16,463 nucleotides of DNA from Trueperaceae bacterium (GCA_011390455.1 JAABSI010000066.1:1-16463), one strand, 5' to 3'; shown: positions 7,870-16,317, numbered from the stretch's first letter. Notes: generated by a model not told the origin, from the letters alone. Made by a program: numbers and translations.

Positions 7870-8100
7870 TCAGGCTTCGTCTTGGCCGTCGCCCTTCAAC
7901 TTGCGGGCAGCAGCGTCGGTCCCGTCCATGGCCAGGCCGAGCGCGGTTCCGATGGCGATGCCGAGCGAGAACCACAGCGCCAGGTCGTCGGTCGCGACGC
8001 CGATCGCGGTGCCGATGGCCACGCCGAGGCCGATCCCGAGGCCCAGTCGCGATCCACCCTTGGGCGCGCGCTGCTCCGTCGTGTCCTCCGGTCCGGCCAT
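7870..8100 (-). CDS. Small glycine-zipper membrane protein, 76 aa
   Basis: Two hydrophobic segments (about residues 19-37 and 41-58) are rich in small residues at regular spacing (LGIGLGVAIGTAIGVA, then LGIAIGTALGLAMDG), with a charged start and a charged tail. The two segments look like copies of one another, each ending in an acidic turn (TDD, DG). Such glycine-zipper pairs pack tightly in the inner membrane; no function is established for this kind of protein. GGAGGT 5 bases before the ATG at 8100 fixes the start; an in-frame extension to 8154 has no such site. It is the last gene of the minus-strand run, 64 bases after the M20 gene. A TATGGT box at 8150-8155 could give it its own promoter, but no -35 supports that. 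Confidence 0.75.
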   Translation of the reverse strand: MAGPEDTTEQRAPKGGSRLGLGIGLGVAIGTAIGVATDDLALWFSLGIAIGTALGLAMDGTDAAARKLKGDGQDEA

Positions 8101-8105
8101 CCGAT

Positions 8106-8111
8106 ACCTCC
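8106..8111 (-). promoter_or_regulatory. Ribosome binding site GGAGGT of the small membrane-protein gene
   Basis: GGAGGT with 5-base spacing to the ATG at 8100 decides between this start and an upstream in-frame one at 8154. Confidence 0.8.
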
Positions 8112-8164
8112 GTAGGCCGCGGCCGACATGGGTCCGCGGCACACGGGGGACCATAACAAGGTGC

Positions 8165-9538
8165 CTAGCTGGTGGTCGGTGGCTCGAGGCCGGCCCATCG
8201 CTCGATCAAGCGGACGGTGGCGAACGTGCCGCGCTCGACGTCGACCCAGCGGACGTTCTCGTCCGGCGCGTGCGCGCGTCCCTGGGCGTAGCCGACGCCG
8301 AGCATCACGACCGGCAGCCCGAGCACGTCGACGAAGGGGTGCAGCGGCCCGGAGCCGCCCGAGCTGACGGTGACGACGGCCGGCGTGCCGTACGCCTCCT
8401 CGAGCGCCGCCGCCGCGTGCCGCACCCAGGGGTGCGTGGGATCGACGCGCGACGGGTGCTCGGGGCGCTCCGCGAGCGTCGACGCCACGTCGCCGAAGCC
8501 GTGGCGGTCGAGGTGGGCGCGGATGAGGCCCAGGATCTCGTGGGGGTCCTGATCGGGGACCAAGCGCACGTCGAGCTTGGCCGTCGCGGCGACCGGCAGC
8601 ACCGTCTTCATGCCCGGCCCGCCGTACCCGGAGTGGATGCCGTTGACGTTGATCACCGGCTCCAATTGCAGCCGCCGCTGCCACTCCGCCCCGGTCGCGC
8701 CGCCCAGGAAGCGCTCGACGCCCACGTTGGCCGCGACCACGTCGTCCTCGCGCGGCGCCGCGGCGACGTAGCCGGCCTCGGCCTCGGTCGCCGGTCGCAC
8801 CCGGTCGTAGAAGCCGTCCACGAGCGCGCGCCCCTCGGCGTCGCGCAGGCTGGCGACCGCGGCGGCCATCCGCCATGCGGCGTTCGGCACCACCGGACCG
8901 AAGGCGGAGTGCTGGTCGTAGGCGCCGGTGCGGACGCTGAGGTCGATCGACACGATGCCCTTGAGCCCGCAGACCAGCTGCGGTCGGTCGTGGGCGTCGA
9001 CGCCGCCGAACTCCCAGACGCACGCGTCGGCCTGGAGCCGCTCGCGGTGCGCCTCGACGTAGGCGCCCATGTTGGGGCTGCCGACCTCCTCCTCCCCTTC
9101 GACGACGAACACGACGCCGACGGGGAGCTCGCCGCCGTGCCGGCGCTTCAACCACTCGAGCGCCACGACGCGCGAGGCGAGCTGCCCCTTGTCGTCGGTG
9201 GCGCCTCGCCCGAAGAGCTTGCCGTCGCGCTCGGTGAGCTCGAACGGATCGGAGGTCCAGAGTTCGACCGGGTCGGCCGGTTGCACGTCGTAATGGTTGT
9301 AGAAGAGCACCGTGGGGGCGCCGGGCACGCGCTTCTCGGCGAACACCACGGGCGCGCCGGCGGTCGCGTGCACCTCGACGTCGAGGCCAAGGGCGCGCAG
9401 TTCCGCGGCGACCGCCTCGGCCGTCTCGCTCTGCGCCCGCCCCTCGGCGGCGACCGACGGGAGCGCCACCCAGCGGGCGAGGAGCGCGCGGTAGCGCGCG
9501 CGCAGGTCGTCGGGCAGCAGGCGCGGGTCGGCGCTCAC
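8165..9538 (-). CDS. M20 family metallohydrolase, CNDP-like dipeptidase
   Basis: This 457-residue cytosolic enzyme carries the M20 metal site in order: YNHYDVQPADP (H82, D84), GRGATDDKG (bridging D115), VEGEEEVGSPN (catalytic and metal glutamates ~149-151), WEFGGVD (probable ligand E176) and AHAPDEN near the end (last histidine). The dimerisation domain with HSGYGGPGMKTVLPV lies between. NHYDVQPADPVELW recalls the dipeptidase branch that includes carnosine and Cys-Gly dipeptidases rather than aminoacylases or DapE, so it probably cleaves a dipeptide with a two-metal centre. The GTG start at 9538 shares GTGA with the stop of bshB2, hence coupled translation. The link to bacillithiol (supplying or recycling cysteine) is inferred from that context; the true substrate is unknown. 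Confidence 0.88.
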   Translation of the reverse strand: MSADPRLLPDDLRARYRALLARWVALPSVAAEGRAQSETAEAVAAELRALGLDVEVHATAGAPVVFAEKRVPGAPTVLFYNHYDVQPADPVELWTSDPFELTERDGKLFGRGATDDKGQLASRVVALEWLKRRHGGELPVGVVFVVEGEEEVGSPNMGAYVEAHRERLQADACVWEFGGVDAHDRPQLVCGLKGIVSIDLSVRTGAYDQHSAFGPVVPNAAWRMAAAVASLRDAEGRALVDGFYDRVRPATEAEAGYVAAAPREDDVVAANVGVERFLGGATGAEWQRRLQLEPVINVNGIHSGYGGPGMKTVLPVAATAKLDVRLVPDQDPHEILGLIRAHLDRHGFGDVASTLAERPEHPSRVDPTHPWVRHAAAALEEAYGTPAVVTVSSGGSGPLHPFVDVLGLPVVMLGVGYAQGRAHAPDENVRWVDVERGTFATVRLIERWAGLEPPTTS

Positions 9539-10269
9539 GCGTGCCGGCGCTCGTAGTCGGTGACCAGGTCGGGATCGAGCAGGTAGTAGCGCTCGCCGCC
9601 GAGCATGCGCTCGCGGAACGCCTTCTCCTGATCGTCGGTCTCGCGGTCCTCTTCCCAGCGCAGGAACATGTTCTCGGTCTGGCTGCGGTGCGCCTTGAGC
9701 GCGTCGATCTTGCGCTGCTGGGTCGCGTCGATGTTCGAGACCACGTCGGGTTCGCCGAGCACCTTGCGGTTCTGCTCCGCATCGCCCACCGCGACGGCGA
9801 GCAGGCGCGGGCGCGCGTCCGCCGCGACGCCGCGCACCGCGAGCTGGGTGAACCAGCCGAGGGCGTCGTGGTCGGGATGGACGCCGAACCCCGGGTAGAA
9901 GGTGATCACCGTGCTCGGCCGCAGCTCGTCGATCACGGATCGGATGCGGCGCGCGATCACGTGCGGGTCCTCGAACTCGACGCACTTGTCGCGCAGGCCC
10001 ATGATCCGCATCTCGCAGCCGATGACCGCGCAGGCGTCGGCCAGCTCGCGCTCGCGCACGTCGCGCAGCGACTCGCGGTTGGCGAAGGCGGGGCGCCCCA
10101 TGCGGCGCCCCATGTCGCCGTAGGTGCCGCACAGGTACAGCGTGCGGACGCCGGCGTCGGCGCAGGCCGAGAGCGTGCCCCCGGACGAGAAGCTCTCGTC
10201 GTCGGGGTGGGGCAGCACGACGAGCAGCGCGCGCTCCTCGGCGTGGACGAAGGGGGTCGGCTCGTGCAC
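9535..10269 (-). CDS. bshB2: Bacillithiol biosynthesis deacetylase BshB2 (PIG-L/LmbE family)
   Basis: This 244-residue protein has the zinc deacetylase motif LPHPDDES (H21, D23, D24) and the second zinc motif GVHPDHD (H131, H134). It follows the BshB2 pattern closely: CGTYGDMGRRMG, FANRESL, RDKCVEFEDP, TFYPGFG, VLGEPDVV, and KAHRSQTE. The known role is removal of acetate from N-acetylglucosaminyl-malate to give glucosaminyl-malate, the second step of bacillithiol synthesis; BshB enzymes may also act on bacillithiol conjugates. Two GTG codons compete as start: 10275 (GTGA overlap with yojF) and 10269. I chose 10269 because GGGAGG at 10277-10282 is 7 bases from it but only 1 base from 10275. 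The C-terminal ~30 residues (DLVTDYERRHA end) extend somewhat past the core. BshA and BshC are not in the window. Confidence 0.9.
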   Translation of the reverse strand: MHEPTPFVHAEERALLVVLPHPDDESFSSGGTLSACADAGVRTLYLCGTYGDMGRRMGRPAFANRESLRDVRERELADACAVIGCEMRIMGLRDKCVEFEDPHVIARRIRSVIDELRPSTVITFYPGFGVHPDHDALGWFTQLAVRGVAADARPRLLAVAVGDAEQNRKVLGEPDVVSNIDATQQRKIDALKAHRSQTENMFLRWEEDRETDDQEKAFRERMLGGERYYLLDPDLVTDYERRHA

Positions 10270-10271
10270 GA

Positions 10272-10625
10272 TCACGCCTCCCGGAAGGGGGTCTCGGAGA
10301 GCTGCAGGGCGACGGTCAGTTGGCCCTCGGGGTCGAGGCCGGCGAGCAGGAGCTCGTCGCGCTCGCTCACCTCGAAGTCGGTCAGGCCATCGGCGTACAC
10401 CCAGCCGCCGTCGAGCTTGAGGCCGACCCGGTACGGGCCGGGGCCCGTCACCGAGCCGCGCTGGTAGGTGACCTGGGCGTTGCGCACGAAGGCGATCACG
10501 GGGGGCTTCTTCTCGGGGCCGAGCGCCGTGTAGGAGCCGGTCGTGGTCTCGAGGTGCAGGTAGACGGTCCGGCCGAGCCGGCGATCGAGCTCGCCTTGCA
10601 CGGCTTCGCGGTCGATGGGTCGCAA
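10272..10625 (-). CDS. yojF: YojF family protein (DUF1806), BshB2 partner
   Basis: This 117-residue protein has a strongly recognisable core: YLHLETTTGSYTALG, VIAFVRNAQVTYQRG, GPYRVGLKLDGGWVYADGL and QLSETPF. The same family lies beside bshB2 (yojG) in Bacillus. Its biochemical role is not established; constant pairing with BshB2 suggests an accessory role in bacillithiol metabolism. The start is TTG at 10625, preceded by a perfect AGGAGG at 6 bases. It gives an N-terminus (MRPIDREAVQGELDRR) that lines up with that of the Bacillus protein as recalled, whereas GTG 10661 would add a proline-rich leader containing the Shine-Dalgarno itself. The gene follows the helicase by 54 bases. A TAGACT at 10677-10682 overlapping the helicase stop could be a -10, without a good -35. 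Confidence 0.88.
   Translation of the reverse strand: MRPIDREAVQGELDRRLGRTVYLHLETTTGSYTALGPEKKPPVIAFVRNAQVTYQRGSVTGPGPYRVGLKLDGGWVYADGLTDFEVSERDELLLAGLDPEGQLTVALQLSETPFREA
10277..10282 (-). promoter_or_regulatory. Ribosome binding site GGGAGG of bshB2
   Basis: It lies inside the last codons of yojF, 7 bases before GTG 10269 and 1 base before GTG 10275. It therefore favours the shorter BshB2 start and indicates co-expression with YojF. Confidence 0.65.
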
Positions 10626-10631
10626 CGGGGG

Positions 10632-10637
10632 CCTCCT
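10632..10637 (-). promoter_or_regulatory. Perfect AGGAGG ribosome binding site deciding a TTG start
   Basis: AGGAGG is 6 bases before TTG 10625. It is the strongest Shine-Dalgarno in the minus-strand run and compensates for the rare start codon of yojF. Confidence 0.8.
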
Positions 10638-10679
10638 GGGCGCGGTCGGTGCGTCGGGCACGCCGCGCGTCGCGGCAGT

Positions 10680-13196
10680 CTACCGCGCGCCCGACGGCGC
10701 TTCCGGGGCCGTCGGCGCTGCCTCGGAGCCGAATCGGACCCCGAAGCGCTCGGCCGCTTCGCGGCGCGCCCAAGCCGCTGCCAGCCGTTGCGGACCGCCG
10801 CCGCCCCCCGCCGGCCCGCACCTCGCGTGCGCCAGGTCGCGCGCCAGCGCGATCACGTCGGCGACGTCGCCCTCGGCCAGGAACGACGAGGGCGGGCGGC
10901 GACCGTCGCGGTAGAGGTGCAGCGCGTCGCGCGCGCGGGTCCAGGCGACGTAGGCCAGCCGGCGCTCCTCGGGGTCGGTGCCGGTGGGGAACACGCCCGC
11001 CGTCATGCCGGGCACGTGGACGACCGGCCATTCGAGCCCCTTGGCGCGGTGGACGCTGGTCACGAGGAGGGCGTCGTCGGGTGCGTGGGCCCGGGCCGTT
11101 CGGCGCCACGCGGCGTAGGCGTCCGTCGCGGACGTCGGCCCGGCGTCGCCGAGCAGGTCGAGCGCGGCCTGCAGCCGCGGTCCGGGACCGGCCGGCCACG
11201 TGCGCGGGTCGGTGCCGGCCGCGCGCAGCGTTCGGACCGCGTCGTCGGCGTCCGCCGCGATCCCTGCCAAACGCTCGCCGACGGTGGGGTCGGACCCGCG
11301 CGGCGCCCGCTCGCGCCAGGTGCGGGCGCCAGGGTCCGCAGCAGCGGCGAGCGCCCGCGCCGCAACGAGCGCGGCCGGACGCGGCTGGCCGGCGGGCCCC
11401 GCCAACCAGCGGCGCCACGCCCGCTCGCGGGTGGCCGCCGGCGCGTCGCGCAGCGCGCCCAGCGCCAGCGCGACGCCGGCCCAGGCGGCCACGACCTCGG
11501 GGTGCCGCACGAGGGGCGCCACCCCCTCGAGCCGCAGCGGCACCCCCTGGCGCGCCGCCGCCCGTTCGAGGGCGGGCGCCTGGTCGAACCGGCGCAGCAA
11601 CGCGACCTGGTCGCGCCACGCGACGCCGGCGTCGTGGTGGGCGCTCGCCCGGGCGAGCAGGGCGCGCGCCTCGCCGTCCGGACCGCCGGCGACGTCGAGC
11701 GTCAGGGCGCCGCCCGGGCCGCGCGCCGCGTGGGGGCGCACGGGCGTGCGCTCGGAGCCGCCGCCCCCGGCGCCGCCCCCGTGCGCCATGAGGGCCGCGG
11801 CGATCGCGAGCGGTTCGGCCCGCGACCGGAACGCCTCGTCGAGCACGAGGACGCGAGCGCGGTGTTTGGCCGCGTAGCCGCGGAGCAGGCCGGGCGTCGA
11901 GCCACGGAAGCCGTAGATTGCCTGGTCGTCGTCGCCCACCAGCACCACGTCGTCGCGGCCGGCGGTCAGGCGCTCGAGGAGGGCGAGCTGCACGGCGTTG
12001 AGGTCCTGCGCCTCGTCGATGAGCCAGCTGCGCCAGCGGCCCCGGGCGCTCGCCACGAGGGCGGGATCGACGTGCGCGGCGGCCCACGCCTCGACCAACA
12101 GCTGGTCGTGGTCCAGCCAACCGCGGACGGCCCGCACTCGTTCGAAGTCCTCGAGGAGGATCGGGTGGGCCGGGTGATCGGGATCGGGTGGCGGGGGGCG
12201 CGCCTCGGCGTGGGCCGAGGGCGGCAGCGCGCGCGTGCCCAAGCCCGGGAGCTCGAGCCGCGCGAGCGCCCGGCCTCGGTAGGCCGCGAAGGCGGCCACG
12301 TCGGCGGCGCGCCAGGCGTCCGCGAGGTCGGGGTCGCGGTCGGCGGCCTCGCGGCGCGCGAGGCGCACGACCGCCGCGACGACGTGGTCGGCGGCCGGCC
12401 CCCCGGGGCGACCCTGGCCGGACCCGCCGGCGCGCGACGCCAGGAGGCGGTGCGCGAGCGCGTGGAAGGTGCGCGCTTCGACGGCCGCGGTCATCGGATC
12501 GGCATCGAGCTTGGCGCGCACGGCCGCCACCGCCGCGCGCGAGAAGCTGACGACGAGCGTGGCCGCCGGGTCGCAGCGTCCGGTGGCCACGCGGTGGCGC
12601 ACGCGCGCGACCATGGTCGTGGTCTTGCCGGCGCCAGCCACCGCGAGCACGACGGCGCGGCCGGCATCGTGCTCCACGACCGCGCGCTGGGCTGCGGTCA
12701 GCGCGGGTGCGCCCGGAGGTGCCGGGATCGCGGTCGGCAGGCCGGGCGCGGCCGGCGGCGCGGCCTCCCATCCGGCGACGGCGCGCGCCGCGTCGCGGAC
12801 GTCGCGAACGGTGTGCGCCCGCCAACGCACCCGCCGGTCGCCACGCACCCGGAACGCGACGCTCGGACGGCCCCCGTCGCCGCCGTCGTCGCAGCCGTCC
12901 TCGGGGCCGGCGGCGGCCGCGAGCGCCTCGAGCTCGGCGCGCGCCCACGCCAGCGCGCCCTCGATGGTGGGGGCGACGACGCGCCGGGGGCGCGGACGGC
13001 GCCGAACCCGCGGGCTCGGTGCGGGCGTCCACCGCGAGGAGGCGCCCGGCCGCGTCCCCAGCGGCATCGTCGGCTCGCCGCCGAGCAGCATCGTCCACAC
13101 GTCGAGCGGCGCCGCCGCGGCCGTAGGCGGTGCCTCGACCCGGGCGACCCACGGACCCGGGGCCTGCCACCAGCGGTGCGCGGGACCGTCGGCCAT
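10680..13196 (-). CDS. UvrD/Rep-like superfamily 1A DNA helicase
   Basis: This 838-residue protein has all SF1A motifs: Q-motif LTAAQRAVV (166-174), motif I AGAGKTTT (187-194), Ia VVSFSRAAV (215-223), Ib ARTFHALAHR (241-250), II IDEAQDL (393-399), III GDDDQAIYGFRGS (421-433), IV near LDEAFRS (452-458), V LVTSVHRAKGLEW (711-723) and VI RRLAYVAWTRARDALHLY (745-762). It should be an ATP-driven 3'-5' DNA translocase/helicase in repair or replication-fork processing. Two things depart from PcrA/UvrD: about 165 residues precede the Q-motif (proline- and arginine-rich, including PRVRRRPRPRR at 62-72), and the segment between motifs IV and V is rich in alanine and glycine. No nuclease domain is seen at the C-terminus, so it is not AddA/RecB-like. 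ATG 13196 is chosen because longer extensions run into non-protein-like sequence and the opposite promoter; no Shine-Dalgarno precedes it. It heads the minus-strand run. Confidence 0.9.
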   Translation of the reverse strand: MADGPAHRWWQAPGPWVARVEAPPTAAAAPLDVWTMLLGGEPTMPLGTRPGASSRWTPAPSPRVRRRPRPRRVVAPTIEGALAWARAELEALAAAAGPEDGCDDGGDGGRPSVAFRVRGDRRVRWRAHTVRDVRDAARAVAGWEAAPPAAPGLPTAIPAPPGAPALTAAQRAVVEHDAGRAVVLAVAGAGKTTTMVARVRHRVATGRCDPAATLVVSFSRAAVAAVRAKLDADPMTAAVEARTFHALAHRLLASRAGGSGQGRPGGPAADHVVAAVVRLARREAADRDPDLADAWRAADVAAFAAYRGRALARLELPGLGTRALPPSAHAEARPPPPDPDHPAHPILLEDFERVRAVRGWLDHDQLLVEAWAAAHVDPALVASARGRWRSWLIDEAQDLNAVQLALLERLTAGRDDVVLVGDDDQAIYGFRGSTPGLLRGYAAKHRARVLVLDEAFRSRAEPLAIAAALMAHGGGAGGGGSERTPVRPHAARGPGGALTLDVAGGPDGEARALLARASAHHDAGVAWRDQVALLRRFDQAPALERAAARQGVPLRLEGVAPLVRHPEVVAAWAGVALALGALRDAPAATRERAWRRWLAGPAGQPRPAALVAARALAAAADPGARTWRERAPRGSDPTVGERLAGIAADADDAVRTLRAAGTDPRTWPAGPGPRLQAALDLLGDAGPTSATDAYAAWRRTARAHAPDDALLVTSVHRAKGLEWPVVHVPGMTAGVFPTGTDPEERRLAYVAWTRARDALHLYRDGRRPPSSFLAEGDVADVIALARDLAHARCGPAGGGGGPQRLAAAWARREAAERFGVRFGSEAAPTAPEAPSGAR

Positions 13197-13260
13197 GACG
13201 CAGGGTGGCGCGCGCCGACGGCATGGCGGTGGCCTTTCGGGGTCGTGGCCGTGCGGTCCT

Positions 13261-13279
13261 GGGCTCGGGACCTGAGCCC
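13261..13279. repeat. 19-base near-perfect inverted repeat, possible operator
   Basis: GGGCTC at 13261-13266 mirrors GAGCCC at 13274-13279, and the dyad continues inward around the central A at 13270, so 8 of 9 positions per arm pair. It ends 10 bases before the -35 of the ABC-F promoter, a usual place for an activator or repressor site. It also lies 65 bases upstream of the helicase start. No matching regulator gene is in the window. Confidence 0.5.
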
Positions 13280-13289
13280 ATCCATGCGC

Positions 13290-13318
13290 TTGACGCCGGC
13301 GCCGCGCCGCGCTAGATT
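13290..13318 (+). promoter_or_regulatory. Sigma-70-type promoter of the ABC-F/trkH/ktrA unit
   Basis: TTGACG (13290-13295) and TAGATT (13313-13318) are separated by 17 bases, the best consensus match in the window. Transcription should start near 13325, leaving a 5' leader of about 170 bases before the ABC-F ATG, unlike the apparently leaderless genes on the left. Confidence 0.75.
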
Positions 13319-13324
13319 CCGCGT

Positions 13325-13348
13325 GGCCCGACCCGGTTTCCGGGGGCC
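13325..13348 (+). promoter_or_regulatory. Hairpin at the 5' end of the ABC-F leader
   Basis: GGCCC (13325-13329) pairs with GGGCC (13344-13348), and CCGG (13333-13336) pairs with CCGG (13340-13343) around a TTT loop, with a small bulge. It would form at the very 5' end of the transcript. It may stabilise the mRNA or begin a regulatory fold. Confidence 0.45.
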
Positions 13349-13380
13349 CCTTCCGTCCGCGCTCGCGGCGGTACCCGACC

Positions 13381-13413
13381 ATGGAACCCACGCTCCGAAG
13401 CACCCACCGCTGA
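13381..13413 (+). CDS. Possible 10-residue leader peptide upstream of ABC-F
   Basis: ATG at 13381 followed by nine codons and TGA reads MEPTLRSTHR. It lies in the middle of the predicted leader, 82 bases before the ABC-F start. Leader peptides whose stalled translation opens a downstream gene are known for drug-inducible ABC-F genes, and the position fits. No clear Shine-Dalgarno precedes it, and a 10-codon frame can arise by chance, so this is tentative. Confidence 0.3.
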   Translation: MEPTLRSTHR

Positions 13414-13422
13414 CCGACCGTC

Positions 13423-13448
13423 CGTCGCGCCGCCCCTCGGCGGCGACG
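13423..13448 (+). promoter_or_regulatory. Hairpin just after the possible leader peptide
   Basis: CGTCG (13423-13427) and CCGCC (13430-13434) pair with GGCGG (13439-13443) and CGACG (13444-13448) around a CCTC loop with a two-base bulge. It starts 9 bases after the leader-peptide stop, so a ribosome there could affect its folding. No run of T follows, so it is not an intrinsic terminator as it stands. Confidence 0.45.
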
Positions 13449-13471
13449 CGGGCACGATCGATCCTGGTGCC

Positions 13472-13490
13472 GCCCCGCACGGGGCCGGAG
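13472..13490 (+). promoter_or_regulatory. Hairpin abutting the ABC-F ribosome binding site
   Basis: GCCCC (13472-13476) and GGGGC (13481-13485) form a 5-pair stem with a GCAC loop, one base before GGAG (13487-13490), which is 5 bases from the ATG at 13496. Such a stem could limit ribosome access and so control translation. Confidence 0.45.
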
Positions 13491-13495
13491 CTCTC

Positions 13496-14922
<1,427 letters not shown>

Positions 14923-14926
<4 letters not shown>

Positions 14927-16317
14927 TCCGCTTCAGGCCTCGTCCGTTCCGCACCCGCACGCCGCGCCCGCCGCAGGCCGTGCTCGGGGGGTTCCTCACC
15001 GCCATCGCGGTCGGCACGCTGCTGCTGGCGCTGCCGGCCGCGCACGCGCCCGGCGTGACCCTGAGCCTCTCCGATGCGCTCTTCATGGCGACCAGCGCGG
15101 TCTGCGTGACCGGTTTGATCGTCGTCGACCCCGGCACGGCGCTCTCGCCGTTCGGTCAGGTCGTGATCGCGCTGCTGATCAAGGCGGGCGGGCTGGGGGT
15201 GCTGTCGGTCGGCGCGCTCGTGGCCTTCACGCTCGGGCGGCGCCTGGGCGTGGTCGAGCGCTTGGGCCTGCAGGTGCAGACGAACCGCCTGGAGGTGGGC
15301 GGGGTGGTGCGCTTCGTGCGCGGGTTGCTGATCGCGACGACGGCGATCGAACTCGCCGGTGCCTTGGCGCTCTGGCCCGCCTTCGCGCGCGACCACGGCC
15401 TCGCCGCCGGCGCCTGGCAAGCCGTCTTCCACTCGGTGAGCGCCTGGAACAACGCCGGCTTCTCGCTGTTCGCCGACAGCCTCGAGGCGTACGTGGGCGA
15501 CCCGTGGGTCGCGGGGGTGATCGCGACGCTGTTCGTCGCCGGCGGCCTCGGACTCGTCGTCGTCACCGACGTCGTGGTCGCGTATCGGGCGAAGCGCTCG
15601 CGGCGCACGGCGGCGGGTCGTGCGGCGCGGCCGAGGACCCCACTCACCCTCCACACCCGGCTCGCGCTCGCGACGACCGCGGTCTTGGTCGTCGCGGGCG
15701 TCGCGGGCATCGCCGCCTTCGAGTGGCGCAACCCGGAGACCCTGGGCGCGCTCCCGACGGGCGCCCGCTGGTTGGCGGCGACGTTCCAGGGGCTCACGCC
15801 GCGCACGGCGGGCTTCAACGTGATCGACGTCGGCGCGATGTCGCCCGCCGGTCAGGCGTGGACGGCGCTGCTGATGTTCATCGGTGGGAACCCGGGGTCG
15901 ACCGCCGGCGGGATCAAGACGACGACCGCCGCCGTGCTCGTCCTAACGGCCCTGGCCGTCGCCCGCGGGCGCGGCGATCCGGTGGCGTTCGGCCGGACCC
16001 TCGGCGGCGCGCTGGTGGCCCGAGCGGCGGCGCTGGCGACCGGGGCGGTGGGGATCCTGGCCGTCGCGATCCTGGTGCTCGGGTTCACCGACCCGGACGT
16101 GCCCTTCGGGGCGCTCGCCTTCGAGGCGATGTCGGCCTTCGGGACGGTCGGCCTGTCGATGGGGGCGACCGGCGAGCTCTCCGAACCGGGGCGCTTGGTG
16201 GTCGTCCTGCTGATGGTGATCGGGCGGGTCGGGCTCTTGACCGTGGGGCTCGCGGTCGCTGCGGTCCCCTTGGACCGCGTGCGCCGGTACCCTCGGGAGG
16301 ACGTGGTCGTCGGATGA
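14923..16317 (+). CDS. TrkH/KtrB family potassium uptake channel subunit
   Basis: This 464-residue inner-membrane protein has the four-fold pore plan of Trk/Ktr/HKT transporters. The four filter segments are VCVTGL (60-65), WNNAGFS (175-181), PRTAGFN (293-299) and FGTVGLS (406-412), with glycines 64, 179, 297 and 410. The third-repeat gating region FIGGNPGSTAGGIKTT (319-334) and the arginine in the last helix (IGRVGLL, R435) are present. Size and the short N-terminus fit KtrB better than E. coli TrkH. It imports K+ (perhaps Na+-coupled) and needs the cytosolic KtrA/TrkA ring encoded next. GTG 14923 overlaps the ABC-F stop (GTGA) and is the only start that keeps the typical positively charged first segment; no clear Shine-Dalgarno is visible, so it probably depends on coupling. 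TAGCGT at 14908-14913 could be an internal -10, without a good -35. Confidence 0.92.

Larger units (their letters stand above)
13197..13495. promoter_or_regulatory. Divergent intergenic region between helicase and ABC-F genes
   Basis: These 299 bases hold no protein gene of ordinary size. From left to right they contain the unrecognised helicase upstream region (13197-13260), a 19-base dyad (13261-13279), the ABC-F promoter (13290-13318), and a leader of about 170 bases with three hairpins and a possible 10-codon ORF (13325-13495). Long protein-like readings through it on either strand are composition artefacts. Confidence 0.7.

Noticed and set aside
8165..10132. A 655-residue extended form of the M20 enzyme
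   Set aside because: The extra N-terminal ~200 residues are an out-of-frame reading of bshB2; GTG 9538 with the GTGA overlap gives a normal M20 length.
10677..10682. TAGACT as a promoter -10 for yojF
   Set aside because: No -35-like hexamer at 16-18 bases upstream, and it overlaps the helicase stop; a chance match is likely.
9535..13281. A single 1248-residue minus-strand protein spanning helicase and BshB2 regions
   Set aside because: Only the last ~245 residues (BshB2) are protein-like; the rest is an out-of-frame reading of the helicase and yojF genes.
13197..13403. Longer N-terminus for the helicase, up to 13403
   Set aside because: The extra residues are not protein-like and would cover the ABC-F promoter and leader.
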